DNA from: Acidiferrobacterales bacterium
Lineage (GTDB): Bacteria > Pseudomonadota > Gammaproteobacteria > Arenicellales > Poriferihabitantaceae
DNA: 41,279 bases
NCBI GenBank assembly: GCA_019633985.1
Contig: JAHQWE010000060.1
Span: 1 to 41,279, forward strand
Direction: 5' to 3'
Part shown: positions 1 through 8,870 of the stretch, piece after piece
Layout of the letters: every line of letters starts with the position of its first letter
Position numbering within the stretch: the stretch's first letter is position 1
Notes under the pieces: model-generated
Database searches by the model: none
Told to the model about the DNA's origin: nothing
Seen by the model: the letters and a program-made list of their open reading frames with translations, nothing else
Made by a program: the position numbers and the translations under genes

Positions 1-1258
1 CAGGCGTGTCAACGGGCAGTCTCAAGCGGTAGCCTGCGGGAATCAATCTCCAGCCGTTCCAGATATAGCGCGTCAAAGTCCGGTTGAGTGGTTTGAGTTC
101 CTTTTCACCCAGTCCAAAAACCTTCTCAATACGTTGGATCGAAGTGGCGTTCTGCAGTACCACCGTCTGCGAATCCAACGGTTTAGCTGGCGGTACCGAT
201 TTAAAATAGCGGTCCGCATTTAATGCAACATGGCGCGCGGCGAGAAAGCTGGCGTAAAAGTTTTTTACCGCAACCTGAAAACTGGGTGATTTGTACTTAT
301 TCAATACCTCGAGATACACCGGACTCACCTTTCGAATCGCGCGACGCATTCCGTTAATGCCGTAGTTGTAAGAGGTAATCACGAAAGGGTTGATGTTGGA
401 CATGCTGATGTTTGGATCTTTTTCCCTGGAAACCTTAGTCAACCTGCTTGTTGCCTGAAGAAAATACTTAGCCGCCGCCCTTGTTGCCGCCTCTGGATCC
501 AGCCGTTCATCCACTGTCGCGTTCAATTCCAATCCTAGCGAGCGCGCGGTTGCGGGCATGATTTGCCACAGCCCCGCTGCCCCGGCTTTTGAATAAGCCG
601 CAGGGTTATAAGATGATTCTACAAAAGGTAAGTATCGAATATCCGCAGGAAGATTATTTTCAAGAAGTACTCGGTCAACCATTGCCGAATATCGGTTGAA
701 CCGTTTTAACCCGGCAATAAAGCTGTCCTTGACGCCACTTTGGCAGCGAATACTCTTTGCAGCTTGTCGAATGCGTTTAACGTTGGCATTAGGAAATAAT
801 GTGAGAAGATGTTGCTCCCGTTTGTTAGAAATCTTCCTCCCTTTCGCCAAATTGGTCGCCAAAGAATTCAAGGAATCGCGAATCACCTTTCTGTTCGCCT
901 TTATTCTCTTACCGACAGCGCGGCTACACCCTTTTCCAGTGTCGATCACCATGTACACGCGCTCAGGGGAATTCGGGTCATGCAAAATTGCTTTGGTTTT
1001 ATTCCACCCCTTGAAAACCTGAATCCAAAAATCAACCCGCCTTCGCAGCTCTGGAGGACAGGGAAAATCCTCGCTGCACCGCAGCGCATGTTTGGGGAGC
1101 AGATGATCTGCGTTAGCCGATCGCGGAATACTAGAAAGCACAACCATGCTCAAAAGAACAAAGGACCAAACCAGGTAGCGTGTTCCGCATGCCGAGATTG
1201 CGCCGAAAATACCAAATGGCAGCGTCGTTTTAAATTCAGAAAAGTGTGTGAGCCGCAA
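1..1258 (-). CDS. MltD-like lytic transglycosylase with LysM-like end (partial)
   Basis: Partial gene: the reading frame is open to the left edge, so the C-terminus is missing. Lytic transglycosylases cleave the MurNAc-GlcNAc bond of peptidoglycan in the periplasm, leaving 1,6-anhydromuramyl ends. The SLT core is clear: a catalytic-Glu motif VESSYNP followed by AGAAGLWQIMPATAR, with a later SYNYGING motif (around 380-360 on the complement). The far end resembles a LysM peptidoglycan-binding module (LIPAGYRLRLP). The start is uncertain. An in-frame ATG at 1147 would leave only a stub of the signal peptide. Reading back to a TTG at 1258 gives a basic N-terminus, a hydrophobic stretch (VWSFVLLSMVVLSS) and an ANA cleavage-like site, so I prefer it even though no good ribosome site precedes it. 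Family is secure, MltD subtype likely, start weak. Confidence 0.8.
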   Translation of the reverse strand, partial: MRLTHFSEFKTTLPFGIFGAISACGTRYLVWSFVLLSMVVLSSIPRSANADHLLPKHALRCSEDFPCPPELRRRVDFWIQVFKGWNKTKAILHDPNSPERVYMVIDTGKGCSRAVGKRIKANRKVIRDSLNSLATNLAKGRKISNKREQHLLTLFPNANVKRIRQAAKSIRCQSGVKDSFIAGLKRFNRYSAMVDRVLLENNLPADIRYLPFVESSYNPAAYSKAGAAGLWQIMPATARSLGLELNATVDERLDPEAATRAAAKYFLQATSRLTKVSREKDPNISMSNINPFVITSYNYGINGMRRAIRKVSPVYLEVLNKYKSPSFQVAVKNFYASFLAARHVALNADRYFKSVPPAKPLDSQTVVLQNATSIQRIEKVFGLGEKELKPLNRTLTRYIWNGWRLIPAGYRLRLPVDTP

Positions 1259-1929
1259 GTTAACGAAGGGTATAATGTGAGTGAGAGAGATTCGTAGAAT
1301 TGGTATGGTAAGCAGAGACTTTACTCTTCCTTCGTTTCAGTGCTGGTTGAAAATATGGTGAAGATATATCGATTTTGCTCTAGCATTTCGAAAGATTGCA
1401 ATATTGAAAATAGATGAATAGAGATAGCTCAAGATTACTGAAGTTGACGAATTGAATGTAACCACTCGACGCGATTTACCGATGCTAAAAACCGATGCTG
1501 AAAAAAGAGTTGAATACACAAATTTTACGCTACGAATTAAACACACTAAGCAGAAACGAACATAAGGTTAGTCAACAGTTCAGGTAAAGAATTTAGGTCA
1601 AATTTGAGGTCAGACGTAAGGTAAGACGAATCGCTTTAAACACCTTTGTCATGAATGGAGAAAGGTTATCTGTGCTGAATGCGATTGTACAAAGTACAGA
1701 CTGGCAATCAGAGTTCGGTTCATTATGATTGCTTCTCCCCAAGACTCGTTCACAAGACTCGTTCACAAGAAACATTCGAGAATCATTCAAAAACCCATCA
1801 ATGCATCAATACCCCGACAATCCCCAATGCCTACCCGGATTTTAGACGGCACATACGACATATGCAGTATTAGAATGCATTTACGAGTAGAAACCAAATT
1901 AATTTTACGACAAAGTCACTTAAGTTTGC
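1259..1929. other. AT-rich intergenic region, divergent promoters expected
   Basis: About 670 bp between the divergent transglycosylase and DUF349 genes. The small open frames here have no recognisable domain or good ribosome site and I do not call them. It should hold both promoters, but no convincing -35/-10 pair stands out. Visible structure is a 13-bp direct duplication (1741-1766) and a short inverted repeat TGTAC-AAA-GTACA (1686-1698). Confidence 0.5.
1741..1766. repeat. 13-bp tandem duplication
   Basis: The unit AAGACTCGTTCAC occurs twice head-to-tail, followed by the first three bases of a third copy. It lies in the gene-free region upstream of the DUF349 gene. It is most simply replication slippage; an operator role is possible but unsupported. 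Confidence 0.8.
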
Positions 1930-3813
1930 ATGGAACCTGAAGAGTTAATTGGTGAAACAGACGTTTCACAGACAATCACCACCGAATATGCAGCAAAAAG
2001 CCTGCTGGCAGATCTCAAGACAGTATTGTCAAACCCTAAAGAGATCGACGAACAGAAAGCCAAACAGCTGAGAAAGGCCTGGGATGCGTTGCAGTCGCAA
2101 GTTAGCGACACGACTGTGGATATTTCAGAACTGGAAGCGGGGTTTGAAAAACTCAGAGTACGGACTCACAAACAGGTAGAGCATCGGAACGAAGCCTATG
2201 CTGAGCTTGAAAAACTTCTTACGACACTAGCGGAAGCAATCAAGAAAGATGAGCTGCAAGACGCCCAGCAGACCGAACAAAAGATTATCAGCGGTCTGAA
2301 TAAAATTCGCGGCCTGTCATCGCAGCGACGACAGAAAGTGATTGGTACGCTGGAAGCTCTTCAACCCAAAATCAAGAAACTGTCCTCGTGGCGTCATTGG
2401 GGTACCGAACAGGCACGAGAGAAAATCATCCAGGAAGTACAGCAGATTCACGAAAAAGAAAAAAATCTGGAGAAAGTCGCGCAATTTATTAAACAGGCGC
2501 GAGAAGAGTGGAAGCAATGGGATAACTCCGGTGAAGGCGGAAACAAAACGCTCTACAAGCAATTCGATGCCGCTTGCAGTAAAGCTTACGAACCTTGCAA
2601 GGCCCTGTTTGATCAGCAAAGAAAACAACGTGAGGCGGCGAGTCGTCACAAAAAGGAGGTTTGTGAAAAGCTGGAAAATGAGTATGAAAAGACCGATTGG
2701 AGGAACCCCGACTGGAAGCAGCTGCAGACACTGATGCGGGAACAATCCAGCCGCTGGAGAAAACTGGGCCCTGCGGAGTTTCGCGACCGGAAGCCATTAC
2801 AGAAGCGATTTGATGACGCCGCCAAACGTATTGATGGTCCTTTGGACCGAGAACGAAAGCGAAATAAAAAACAAAGAGAAGACCTCATTGCTCAGATTCT
2901 AGGCTTGGTGGAAATGGAAGACTCTCGAAAGGCAATTTCAGATCTACAGGTGTTGAAGAAACAGTGGGTGGTTACCGTCTCAGGGCCGCGTAAAAAGGAA
3001 CAGATACTGTGGAATAAATTCACCAAAGCCTGCGATGCGATTTACGAAAAGTCCCGTGAATCTAAAAAAGCGTTTGATCAGGAACTTGAGAAAAACTTTG
3101 AAAAACGCATGGTGTTTTGTGATGCAGTAGAAAGTGAGCTGAAGAATCCTGAAATACAAACCGTGGAAACAGTTTCTAAACTGATAACGAAATGGAAAAA
3201 CGAGTGGACCGATACAGGACGGGTACCTAAAAGCAAAATAAAAGCCAGCGATAAACGCTGGCGCGAAGTGCTAGGAAATGCCGAAAAAATGCTTTCCGGG
3301 CTACAGCGAAAAAACCAAACTCAATCGGATGAGAGTTTGTTTGCGTTTGCCGAAGTTTGTGCGCAATTGGAAGCGCAACTGCTAGGGGGACAGGAAGTCC
3401 AGATCGATGCAGCGCAAGCCGAATGGCAGAAAATTCTACCGCTTGCAGATGGTGTGATGAAGAAGATGCAGAATCGCTTCGATAAGATTACTAAAGCCAT
3501 CGGCAACGATACTGAAATCAACCGAATAACCGCAGAATGTGAAAAAAATTTTGAAAAGCTCAATTCCTACCTTTTACAGCTTGAGCTTAATCTCAGCGTT
3601 GACTCACCTGCAGAATTCACCAAGCAACGTATGGCCTTGCAAGTAAATCGCTTGTCTGCCGCACTGGGTAAAGGCGGAGAAGATGTCATTCTGGACAATC
3701 AGAAGTTAGTCGATATGATCCACACATTAGGGCCAGTGACCCCTGATAAGCAGACAGCGATAAATACCCGTTTTGCGACCAGCTATAAAGCGCTGCAGGC
3801 AGAAGTATCTTGA
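1930..3813 (+). CDS. DUF349 domain coiled-coil protein
   Basis: A 627-residue, highly charged, almost wholly helical protein without signal peptide or membrane segment, so presumably cytoplasmic. It contains at least four DUF349-type repeats, each a Trp-rich helix (such as WRKLGPAEFRDR or WKNEWTDTGRVPKSK) followed by a charged helix with LxxRFDDAxK-like spacing. They lie near residues 185-245, 255-315, 335-390 and 410-465. DUF349 proteins are widespread in Gammaproteobacteria and their molecular function is not settled. The start is the ATG at 1930. No clear Shine-Dalgarno precedes it, so an alternative start cannot be excluded. The fumarase gene follows in the same direction after 60 bp, but a functional link is not implied. 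Confidence 0.75.
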   Translation: MEPEELIGETDVSQTITTEYAAKSLLADLKTVLSNPKEIDEQKAKQLRKAWDALQSQVSDTTVDISELEAGFEKLRVRTHKQVEHRNEAYAELEKLLTTLAEAIKKDELQDAQQTEQKIISGLNKIRGLSSQRRQKVIGTLEALQPKIKKLSSWRHWGTEQAREKIIQEVQQIHEKEKNLEKVAQFIKQAREEWKQWDNSGEGGNKTLYKQFDAACSKAYEPCKALFDQQRKQREAASRHKKEVCEKLENEYEKTDWRNPDWKQLQTLMREQSSRWRKLGPAEFRDRKPLQKRFDDAAKRIDGPLDRERKRNKKQREDLIAQILGLVEMEDSRKAISDLQVLKKQWVVTVSGPRKKEQILWNKFTKACDAIYEKSRESKKAFDQELEKNFEKRMVFCDAVESELKNPEIQTVETVSKLITKWKNEWTDTGRVPKSKIKASDKRWREVLGNAEKMLSGLQRKNQTQSDESLFAFAEVCAQLEAQLLGGQEVQIDAAQAEWQKILPLADGVMKKMQNRFDKITKAIGNDTEINRITAECEKNFEKLNSYLLQLELNLSVDSPAEFTKQRMALQVNRLSAALGKGGEDVILDNQKLVDMIHTLGPVTPDKQTAINTRFATSYKALQAEVS

Positions 3814-3873
3814 AATTCACCGACAACGTGCTTTATTAAGTTAACGCCCCACCCTATTCCCTAAGATCAACCC

Positions 3874-5394
3874 ATGACACTTATTAAACAGGACGATTTC
3901 ATTCAGAGCGTTGCAGATAGTCTGCAATACATCTCCTTTTATCATTCCAATGACTTTGTGCAGGCCATGCACAGCGCCTACCAAAGAGAAGAGTCTGATT
4001 CTGCGCGCAATGCGATCGCGCAAATTCTCATCAACTCTCGGATGTCCGCAGAGGGAAAGCGGCCGATCTGTCAGGATACCGGGATCGTGGTGGTATTTGT
4101 GCAAATCGGTATGGAAGTACAATGGGAAGCCGGAATGACACTTGATGACATGGTCAACGAAGGCGTGCGTCAGGCGTATCTCGATCCGAATAATCCTCTT
4201 CGAGCGTCCATCGTTTCGCCTCCTATTGGAAAACGCAGCAATACCGGAGATAACACACCCGCTGTGGTGCATGTGGAAATGGTGGCTGGCAATAAAGTCG
4301 ATGTCACTGTCTCCGCAAAAGGCGGTGGGTCGGAAAACAAAAGCAAATTCACCATACTGAATCCCAGCGATAGTGTGGTGGATTGGGTGCTCGAGACGGT
4401 GCCAAAGATGGGAGCAGGATGGTGCCCTCCCGGCGTATTGGGAATTGGTCTGGGAGGCAGTGCCGAAAAAGCAATGGTGATGGCGAAACAAGGTCTGATG
4501 GATCCAATTGACATTCAGGAGTTGATTGCCCGCGGGCCAAATACTGCCGTGGAAGAGCTGCGCCTTGAGCTCTTCGAAAAGGTGAACCAACTTGGTATTG
4601 GTGCCCAAGGCCTCGGAGGGGTAACGACGGTACTGGATATCAAAGTCAATGAATACCCCACTCACGCAGCTTCTTTGCCGGTTGCCATGATCCCCAACTG
4701 TGCCGCCACTCGACACGCTCACTTCACCTTGGACGGCAGTGGTCCTGTTGCTCTGGAACAACCCAAGCTCTCCGATTGGCCGGATATTTCATGGGATCCC
4801 GGTGACGACACGCTTCATGTCAATGTCAACGAAATTGGACCTGAAGACGTCGCAAAGTGGAAACCAGGTCAAACCATACTGCTCACCGGAAAAATATTGA
4901 CCGGTCGGGATGCCGCACATAAACGCATCCAGGAAATTTTGGGTCGGGGAGAAGCGCTACCGAATGGCGTCGATTTTACCAACCGTTTCATCTACTACGT
5001 GGGTCCCGTCGATCCTGTTGGCAATGAAGCCGTCGGTCCGGCCGGGCCAACCACCTCAACAAGGATGGACAAATTTACCGACATGATGCTGGAACAAGCC
5101 GGGTTGCTTGGCATGATCGGAAAAGCGGAGCGAGGAGATGGGGCAATTGAGAGTATCAAAAAACACCAATCCGTATACCTCATCGCTGTGGGTGGCGCCG
5201 CTTATCTGGTATCCAAAGCGATCAAGTCAGCAAAAGTTGTGGCCTTTGAAGACTTAGGCATGGAGGCTATCTACGAATTTGAGGTGGAAGAAATGCCGGT
5301 CACTGTTGCGGTAGACAGCAAGGGTGAGTCGGTTCACAAGACCGGGCCTGAAATCTGGCGCAACAAGCTCAAGGTTGCCTTACCGGTTGCGTGA
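3874..5394 (+). CDS. fumA: class I fumarate hydratase (Fe-S)
   Basis: Interconverts fumarate and L-malate in the TCA cycle, in the cytoplasm. At 506 residues it has the two-part architecture of FumA/FumB-type class I fumarases: an N-terminal [4Fe-4S] domain followed by the C-terminal beta domain. Three conserved cysteines suited to cluster binding are visible: Cys66 in RPICQDTG, Cys184 in GAGWCPPG and Cys276 in MIPNCAATRH. Other family signatures are GIGAQGLGG (about 241-249), the GPAGPTTSTRMD stretch in the C-terminal domain and the HKTGPEIW ending. Class I enzymes are oxygen-sensitive, unlike FumC. A hairpin follows 37 bp after the stop, so the gene may be monocistronic or the end of a unit with the upstream DUF349 gene. 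The symbol follows the E. coli class I paralogs, which cannot be told apart here. Confidence 0.95.
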   Translation: MTLIKQDDFIQSVADSLQYISFYHSNDFVQAMHSAYQREESDSARNAIAQILINSRMSAEGKRPICQDTGIVVVFVQIGMEVQWEAGMTLDDMVNEGVRQAYLDPNNPLRASIVSPPIGKRSNTGDNTPAVVHVEMVAGNKVDVTVSAKGGGSENKSKFTILNPSDSVVDWVLETVPKMGAGWCPPGVLGIGLGGSAEKAMVMAKQGLMDPIDIQELIARGPNTAVEELRLELFEKVNQLGIGAQGLGGVTTVLDIKVNEYPTHAASLPVAMIPNCAATRHAHFTLDGSGPVALEQPKLSDWPDISWDPGDDTLHVNVNEIGPEDVAKWKPGQTILLTGKILTGRDAAHKRIQEILGRGEALPNGVDFTNRFIYYVGPVDPVGNEAVGPAGPTTSTRMDKFTDMMLEQAGLLGMIGKAERGDGAIESIKKHQSVYLIAVGGAAYLVSKAIKSAKVVAFEDLGMEAIYEFEVEEMPVTVAVDSKGESVHKTGPEIWRNKLKVALPVA

Positions 5395-5430
5395 GGGATC
5401 GTTCTCGCTTGTTTGAAGAGCTGACAACAC

Positions 5431-5455
5431 AGGACTGTGCACACGTCACAGTCCT
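5431..5455. terminator. hairpin between convergent fumarase and DUF4345 genes
   Basis: A perfect 9-bp stem (AGGACTGTG at 5431-5439, CACAGTCCT at 5447-5455) with a 7-nt loop. It sits 37 bp past the fumarase stop and before the convergent membrane-protein gene, so it could end transcription from both sides. There is no real T-run, so strength as an intrinsic terminator is unsure. Confidence 0.55.
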
Positions 5456-5517
5456 TTGCACACCTCTTTGGCATCTGTATCCTGTATAGACTGTTAAATT
5501 GCCCTTGTGTGGCGTCT

Positions 5518-5901
5518 CTAACCTTCACGAGCCATCTTCAAGGCGATCAGACAGAGTAACGCTGAAGCCAGTTCCCAGCTGGCGAAGATCAATTGATTGG
5601 GCTCGATATGGCCTGTCAATAAAAACCCTGTGAGGCGCCCGAGTGCCAGCCCCAGACTGGTCAAGAGCAAAGCAATCACACCGGACGCAGTCAGATTAGT
5701 TTTTACTGCCGCTAGAGTGAGAAACAACCCATAAAACAGATACAGGCCACCATAGTTTGCGAGAAACTCCGTCTGAGCTGCGGGAGAAGTGAGCTGAAAT
5801 CCAATAAAAGTGGCAAAGTTTTGGTGCGCCAACAATCCGTAAAGTCCCGTCGCCACAAAAGCCAGCCCATTGACCAACAACAGTAAACGCCGCAATTTCA
5901 T
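5518..5901 (-). CDS. DUF4345-like small integral membrane protein
   Basis: A 127-residue, very hydrophobic protein with about four membrane helices: residues 5-25 (LLLLVNGLAFVATGLYGLL), about 45-65, 70-90 and 100-122. Length, helix number and the FLANYGGLYLFYG segment fit the DUF4345 family, whose function is unknown. The start is the ATG at 5901, about 14 nt beyond the stop of the upstream transporter gene, so the two are probably cotranscribed. The ending MAREG is short and cytoplasmic-looking. Family assignment is moderate and no function is claimed. Confidence 0.6.
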   Translation of the reverse strand: MKLRRLLLLVNGLAFVATGLYGLLAHQNFATFIGFQLTSPAAQTEFLANYGGLYLFYGLFLTLAAVKTNLTASGVIALLLTSLGLALGRLTGFLLTGHIEPNQLIFASWELASALLCLIALKMAREG

Positions 5902-5914
5902 CGCTGTAAGGTCT

Positions 5915-7813
5915 CTAAAACAGTAGATTTAACATCGTAATCTCTACAACCAGAAACATGACAGTCATAATTCCCCCGGCTTTCATAAAATCGGTAACCC
6001 GATAGCCGCCAGGTCCCATGATCAATGCATTCACCTGGTGGGTAGGAATCAGGAAAGAGTTCGAAGTGGAAAGCGCCACCGTGAGGGCGAATATGGCGGG
6101 GTTAGCCCCGACCCCGATGGCGATATTGATCGCCAGCGGAACCAGTAAGACCGTTGCTCCGACATTTGACATCACAAGAGTAAAAATTGTCGCGAGCACG
6201 GCAATCACCGCCTGCAAAACCCATATGGGAACACCGTCAAGGAGCAACAACACCTGTTGCGCGACCCAAGCCGCTGTACCTGATTGATCGACCGCAATCC
6301 CGAGCGGAATTAGGCTCGCCAGCAAGAACACGCTTTGCCAACCAACTGCCCGATAAGCCTCTTCAATTTTAATGACGCCAGTTAATATCATCCCTAATGC
6401 ACCCGTCATCAATGCAATAGACAGCCGCATGTCGGAGAATAGAACGAGCCCGAGTGTTGCCAGAAAGCATGTGGCTGCCCATCGGGTTTTTTCTGGCCGC
6501 TCATCTTCACGCGGAAAGTCAGTTACGACCACATAGTCGTGGCGATTATCGGCAAATGCTGCCAGGTCGTGCCAACGAACATGCAAGACAAGGGTATCCC
6601 CAGATTGTAATGTCAGCTCCGGTAATTCAGTATCAATGACATCATCCGCTCGAAACACCGCCAACACCGTTGCGCCGTGCTTCTTACGAATCTCGATCTC
6701 ACGGATCGACTTACCAATCACTGAAGAATCGGGAGGAATAACCACTTCCGCAATACCCGCGCTTGCCGCGCTAAGCACTTCTGAAAAGACTTCCATCTCT
6801 GGCTTCACGCGCAATCCATAATCTTCGGCAAAACGATAAACTGAATCTCGTCGCCCCATAATCGCGAGCTGGCTATCATCCCAGAACTCAGTATCTCCAC
6901 GTGGTGCGACCACCATGTCCTGACCATTGCGCACGGCGACAATCCACCCCGCACGTCCAGCTGCATCGACATCAGAAAGCAGCTTTCCAACCAGTGGGCT
7001 TTCTCGGTCGACTACGCACTCATAGACATCCCCTTCAATGCCATACACCTCACGAAAATAGCGCAGCATGCTGCCAGATTCACCCGGCTTGTCTTTAATC
7101 ACAGGTAGGACAAATCGACCGGCAAAAATAAAATAAATCAAACCGGTGGCTAGCAACGTTAAACCAATGGGGGTTACCGCAAACAAACCGAAGGTCTGCA
7201 TTTGTTCGACACCGGCGGGCAACACCTTGTTTGAGTTGATGATCAGATCATTGAGCAAAATCAGTGGGCTGGAACCAATCATGGTGATTGTGCCACCCAG
7301 GATCGCGCAAAAACCCATGGGCATCAACAAACGGGAAATCGCCAGATTACCTCGTCTTGCAATTCGGTTTACCACCGGAAGAAACAAAGCCGCGGCACCG
7401 ATATTTTGCATAAAACTCGAGATGACACCGACCACGCTGGAAATAATCAGAATAATGCGCCCTTCCGTGCGACCGCCAATCTTCAAAATCATACCGGCCA
7501 GCTTCCCCATCATTCCGGTTCGGTCTAAGCCAGCTCCAATGATCATTACAGCGATAATCGACATCACCGCATTACTGGAGTATCCGTCAAACAGCTGTTC
7601 AGCTGGAACCAGACCATCGTATCCAGGTATCAGGGCTGTGAGGCCAATCAGCACCATGATCAAGATCGCAGCAACATCGACCCTGACAACTTCAAACGCA
7701 AAAAGGTAAACAGCAAAAAGTAATATCCCCATCACCGCGATCATCTCGCCGGTAAGTGGCATCATTTCTGTCAACGATTGTCTCCGATGTACGGCGTGAT
7801 GAACATCTATCAC
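5915..7813 (-). CDS. SLC13 (DASS) family transporter with TrkA-C domains
   Basis: A 632-residue inner-membrane permease of the SLC13/divalent anion:sodium symporter family. Members move sulfate, di- or tricarboxylates, but the substrate cannot be read from sequence. Two blocks of membrane helices (roughly residues 20-235 and 445-632) flank a soluble insert (about 240-430) made of two TrkA-C/RCK-C-like domains, with motifs such as ESPLVGKLLSDVD and DSSVIGKSIREIEIRKK. This is the usual layout of the bacterial CitT-like group with regulatory domains. Repeated family motifs MQNIGAAALFLPV and MSNVGATVLLVPLA mark the two halves. The start is uncertain: besides 7813, a TTG at residue 14 is preceded by GGAG at good spacing, and the adjacent Met17-Met18 are also possible. 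Confidence 0.85.
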   Translation of the reverse strand: MIDVHHAVHRRQSLTEMMPLTGEMIAVMGILLFAVYLFAFEVVRVDVAAILIMVLIGLTALIPGYDGLVPAEQLFDGYSSNAVMSIIAVMIIGAGLDRTGMMGKLAGMILKIGGRTEGRIILIISSVVGVISSFMQNIGAAALFLPVVNRIARRGNLAISRLLMPMGFCAILGGTITMIGSSPLILLNDLIINSNKVLPAGVEQMQTFGLFAVTPIGLTLLATGLIYFIFAGRFVLPVIKDKPGESGSMLRYFREVYGIEGDVYECVVDRESPLVGKLLSDVDAAGRAGWIVAVRNGQDMVVAPRGDTEFWDDSQLAIMGRRDSVYRFAEDYGLRVKPEMEVFSEVLSAASAGIAEVVIPPDSSVIGKSIREIEIRKKHGATVLAVFRADDVIDTELPELTLQSGDTLVLHVRWHDLAAFADNRHDYVVVTDFPREDERPEKTRWAATCFLATLGLVLFSDMRLSIALMTGALGMILTGVIKIEEAYRAVGWQSVFLLASLIPLGIAVDQSGTAAWVAQQVLLLLDGVPIWVLQAVIAVLATIFTLVMSNVGATVLLVPLAINIAIGVGANPAIFALTVALSTSNSFLIPTHQVNALIMGPGGYRVTDFMKAGGIMTVMFLVVEITMLNLLF

Positions 7814-8321
7814 CCAACCTGGTTAATGCAAGCCGGCCTCCGCCCGACCCCTCTGTGCGTTGCCCTGCACCTTAGAGACCGAAACGGGCTGCTACTGCGA
7901 CTGCGAAGCGGGGAAATTCGCAGCGATGTCGGAGGCAAAGCTGGATGAGATGATCTTCGGAAATGATCAGATCGCACCAATTTTTTGTCTTTTCTATCAG
8001 TGAAGTATCAGCGGGTGTTAAGGTTTTATCGCACAGGAATTAACGTGCAGTTAGTGTATCACCAATTCTCCCTCATGCGGATTGTCAGGCCCGTGTGATT
8101 AACCTTTTGGCAACAAGAAAAAATTAGACCGGCCCCTAAAATATTTTATGGTATCGCGCAGAACCCCAGGAGGTTCGTCGTCGCAAAAAACGAAGATAGC
8201 AGCATCAGTTAGAATATCGCCCTCCAACTGGATCGATAATTGTTTCGAATTCCGCTTGGAACGTTGTTCCCCACTCGTTGGGTATCGATTTACACAAAAC
8301 GAAAACTAATGGAGATTCATT
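7814..8321. other. intergenic region between divergent transporter and dodecin genes
   Basis: About 500 bp without a credible gene. It should carry promoters for the SLC13 gene (-) and the dodecin-like gene (+). The clearest structure is the inverted repeat GGAAC-GTT-GTTCC at 8258-8270, about 50 bp before the dodecin start, which could be an operator. No consensus promoter pair can be fixed by eye. Confidence 0.4.
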
Positions 8322-8567
8322 ATGAGTGTCGCAAGAGTCACAGAAATCATTGCATCATCGAAAAAAAGCTTTGAACACGCCACTGAAAGTGGCATCAAAC
8401 GAGCCAGCGAAACCCTGAGCGGCGTCGTGGGTGCCTGGGTGAAAGATCAAAGCGTCACGGTCAAAAATGGCAAAGTCGACGAGTACCGCGTGAATTTGAT
8501 GATTTCATTCGTATTAAAGGATAAGCCAGTCAGGAAGAAGAAAGCATCTAAAAAGAAGAAGAAGTAG
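8322..8567 (+). CDS. dodecin-like protein with Lys-rich tail
   Basis: An 81-residue protein with the dodecin fold pattern: a strand (VARVTEIIASS), a helix with SFEHATESGIKRASETL (about 16-32), then two strands ending in VKNGKVDEYRVNLMISFVLKD. Dodecins form hollow dodecamers that bind flavins and act as flavin storage or buffering proteins in the cytoplasm. In classical dodecins the flavin-stacking Trp lies four residues after the helix-terminal turn. Here that position is Gly37 and a Trp appears at 39 (GAWVKD), so the ligand may differ. The C-terminal 15 residues are mostly Lys (KKKASKKKKK), a tail not needed for the fold. GGAG lies 8 nt upstream of the ATG, which supports this start. It appears to be a single-gene unit. 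Confidence 0.85.
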   Translation: MSVARVTEIIASSKKSFEHATESGIKRASETLSGVVGAWVKDQSVTVKNGKVDEYRVNLMISFVLKDKPVRKKKASKKKKK

Positions 8568-8870
8568 CAAAAGCTGAAGTTATCCTGCCCGGATATTTCA
8601 TTAAGACAAGCAACACGCGTCAAACTGATCACGGGATCAGACGATCGTCCCCCACCGCATCGCGAGTCTAAGGTGTGCAGGGGATGGTTTGAGACCGAGT
8701 ACCAGATCAAGAGGTACCAATTAGATGGGTTTGATGAGAGAGCGCTCTCGCCATTGTGTTTCGGCTTATTGCAATATTCGGGCTATTACAGTGAATCAAA
8801 CTCGGGAATGCGGCGGAATTTCGAGTGACCGGCTTGATTGATTAAGGCCATCCAGTCTGCGTAAACCCCG
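8568..8870. other. intergenic region, convergent gene ends
   Basis: About 300 bp between the convergent dodecin and O-antigen ligase genes. It contains a small hairpin CTGATC-ACGG-GATCAG at 8625-8640, a possible transcript end with no T-run. I see nothing else in it. Confidence 0.4.

Noticed and set aside
696-1297. Plus-strand open frames of 108 and 162 codons
   Set aside because: They lie antisense to the lytic transglycosylase, whose motifs are clear on the minus strand.
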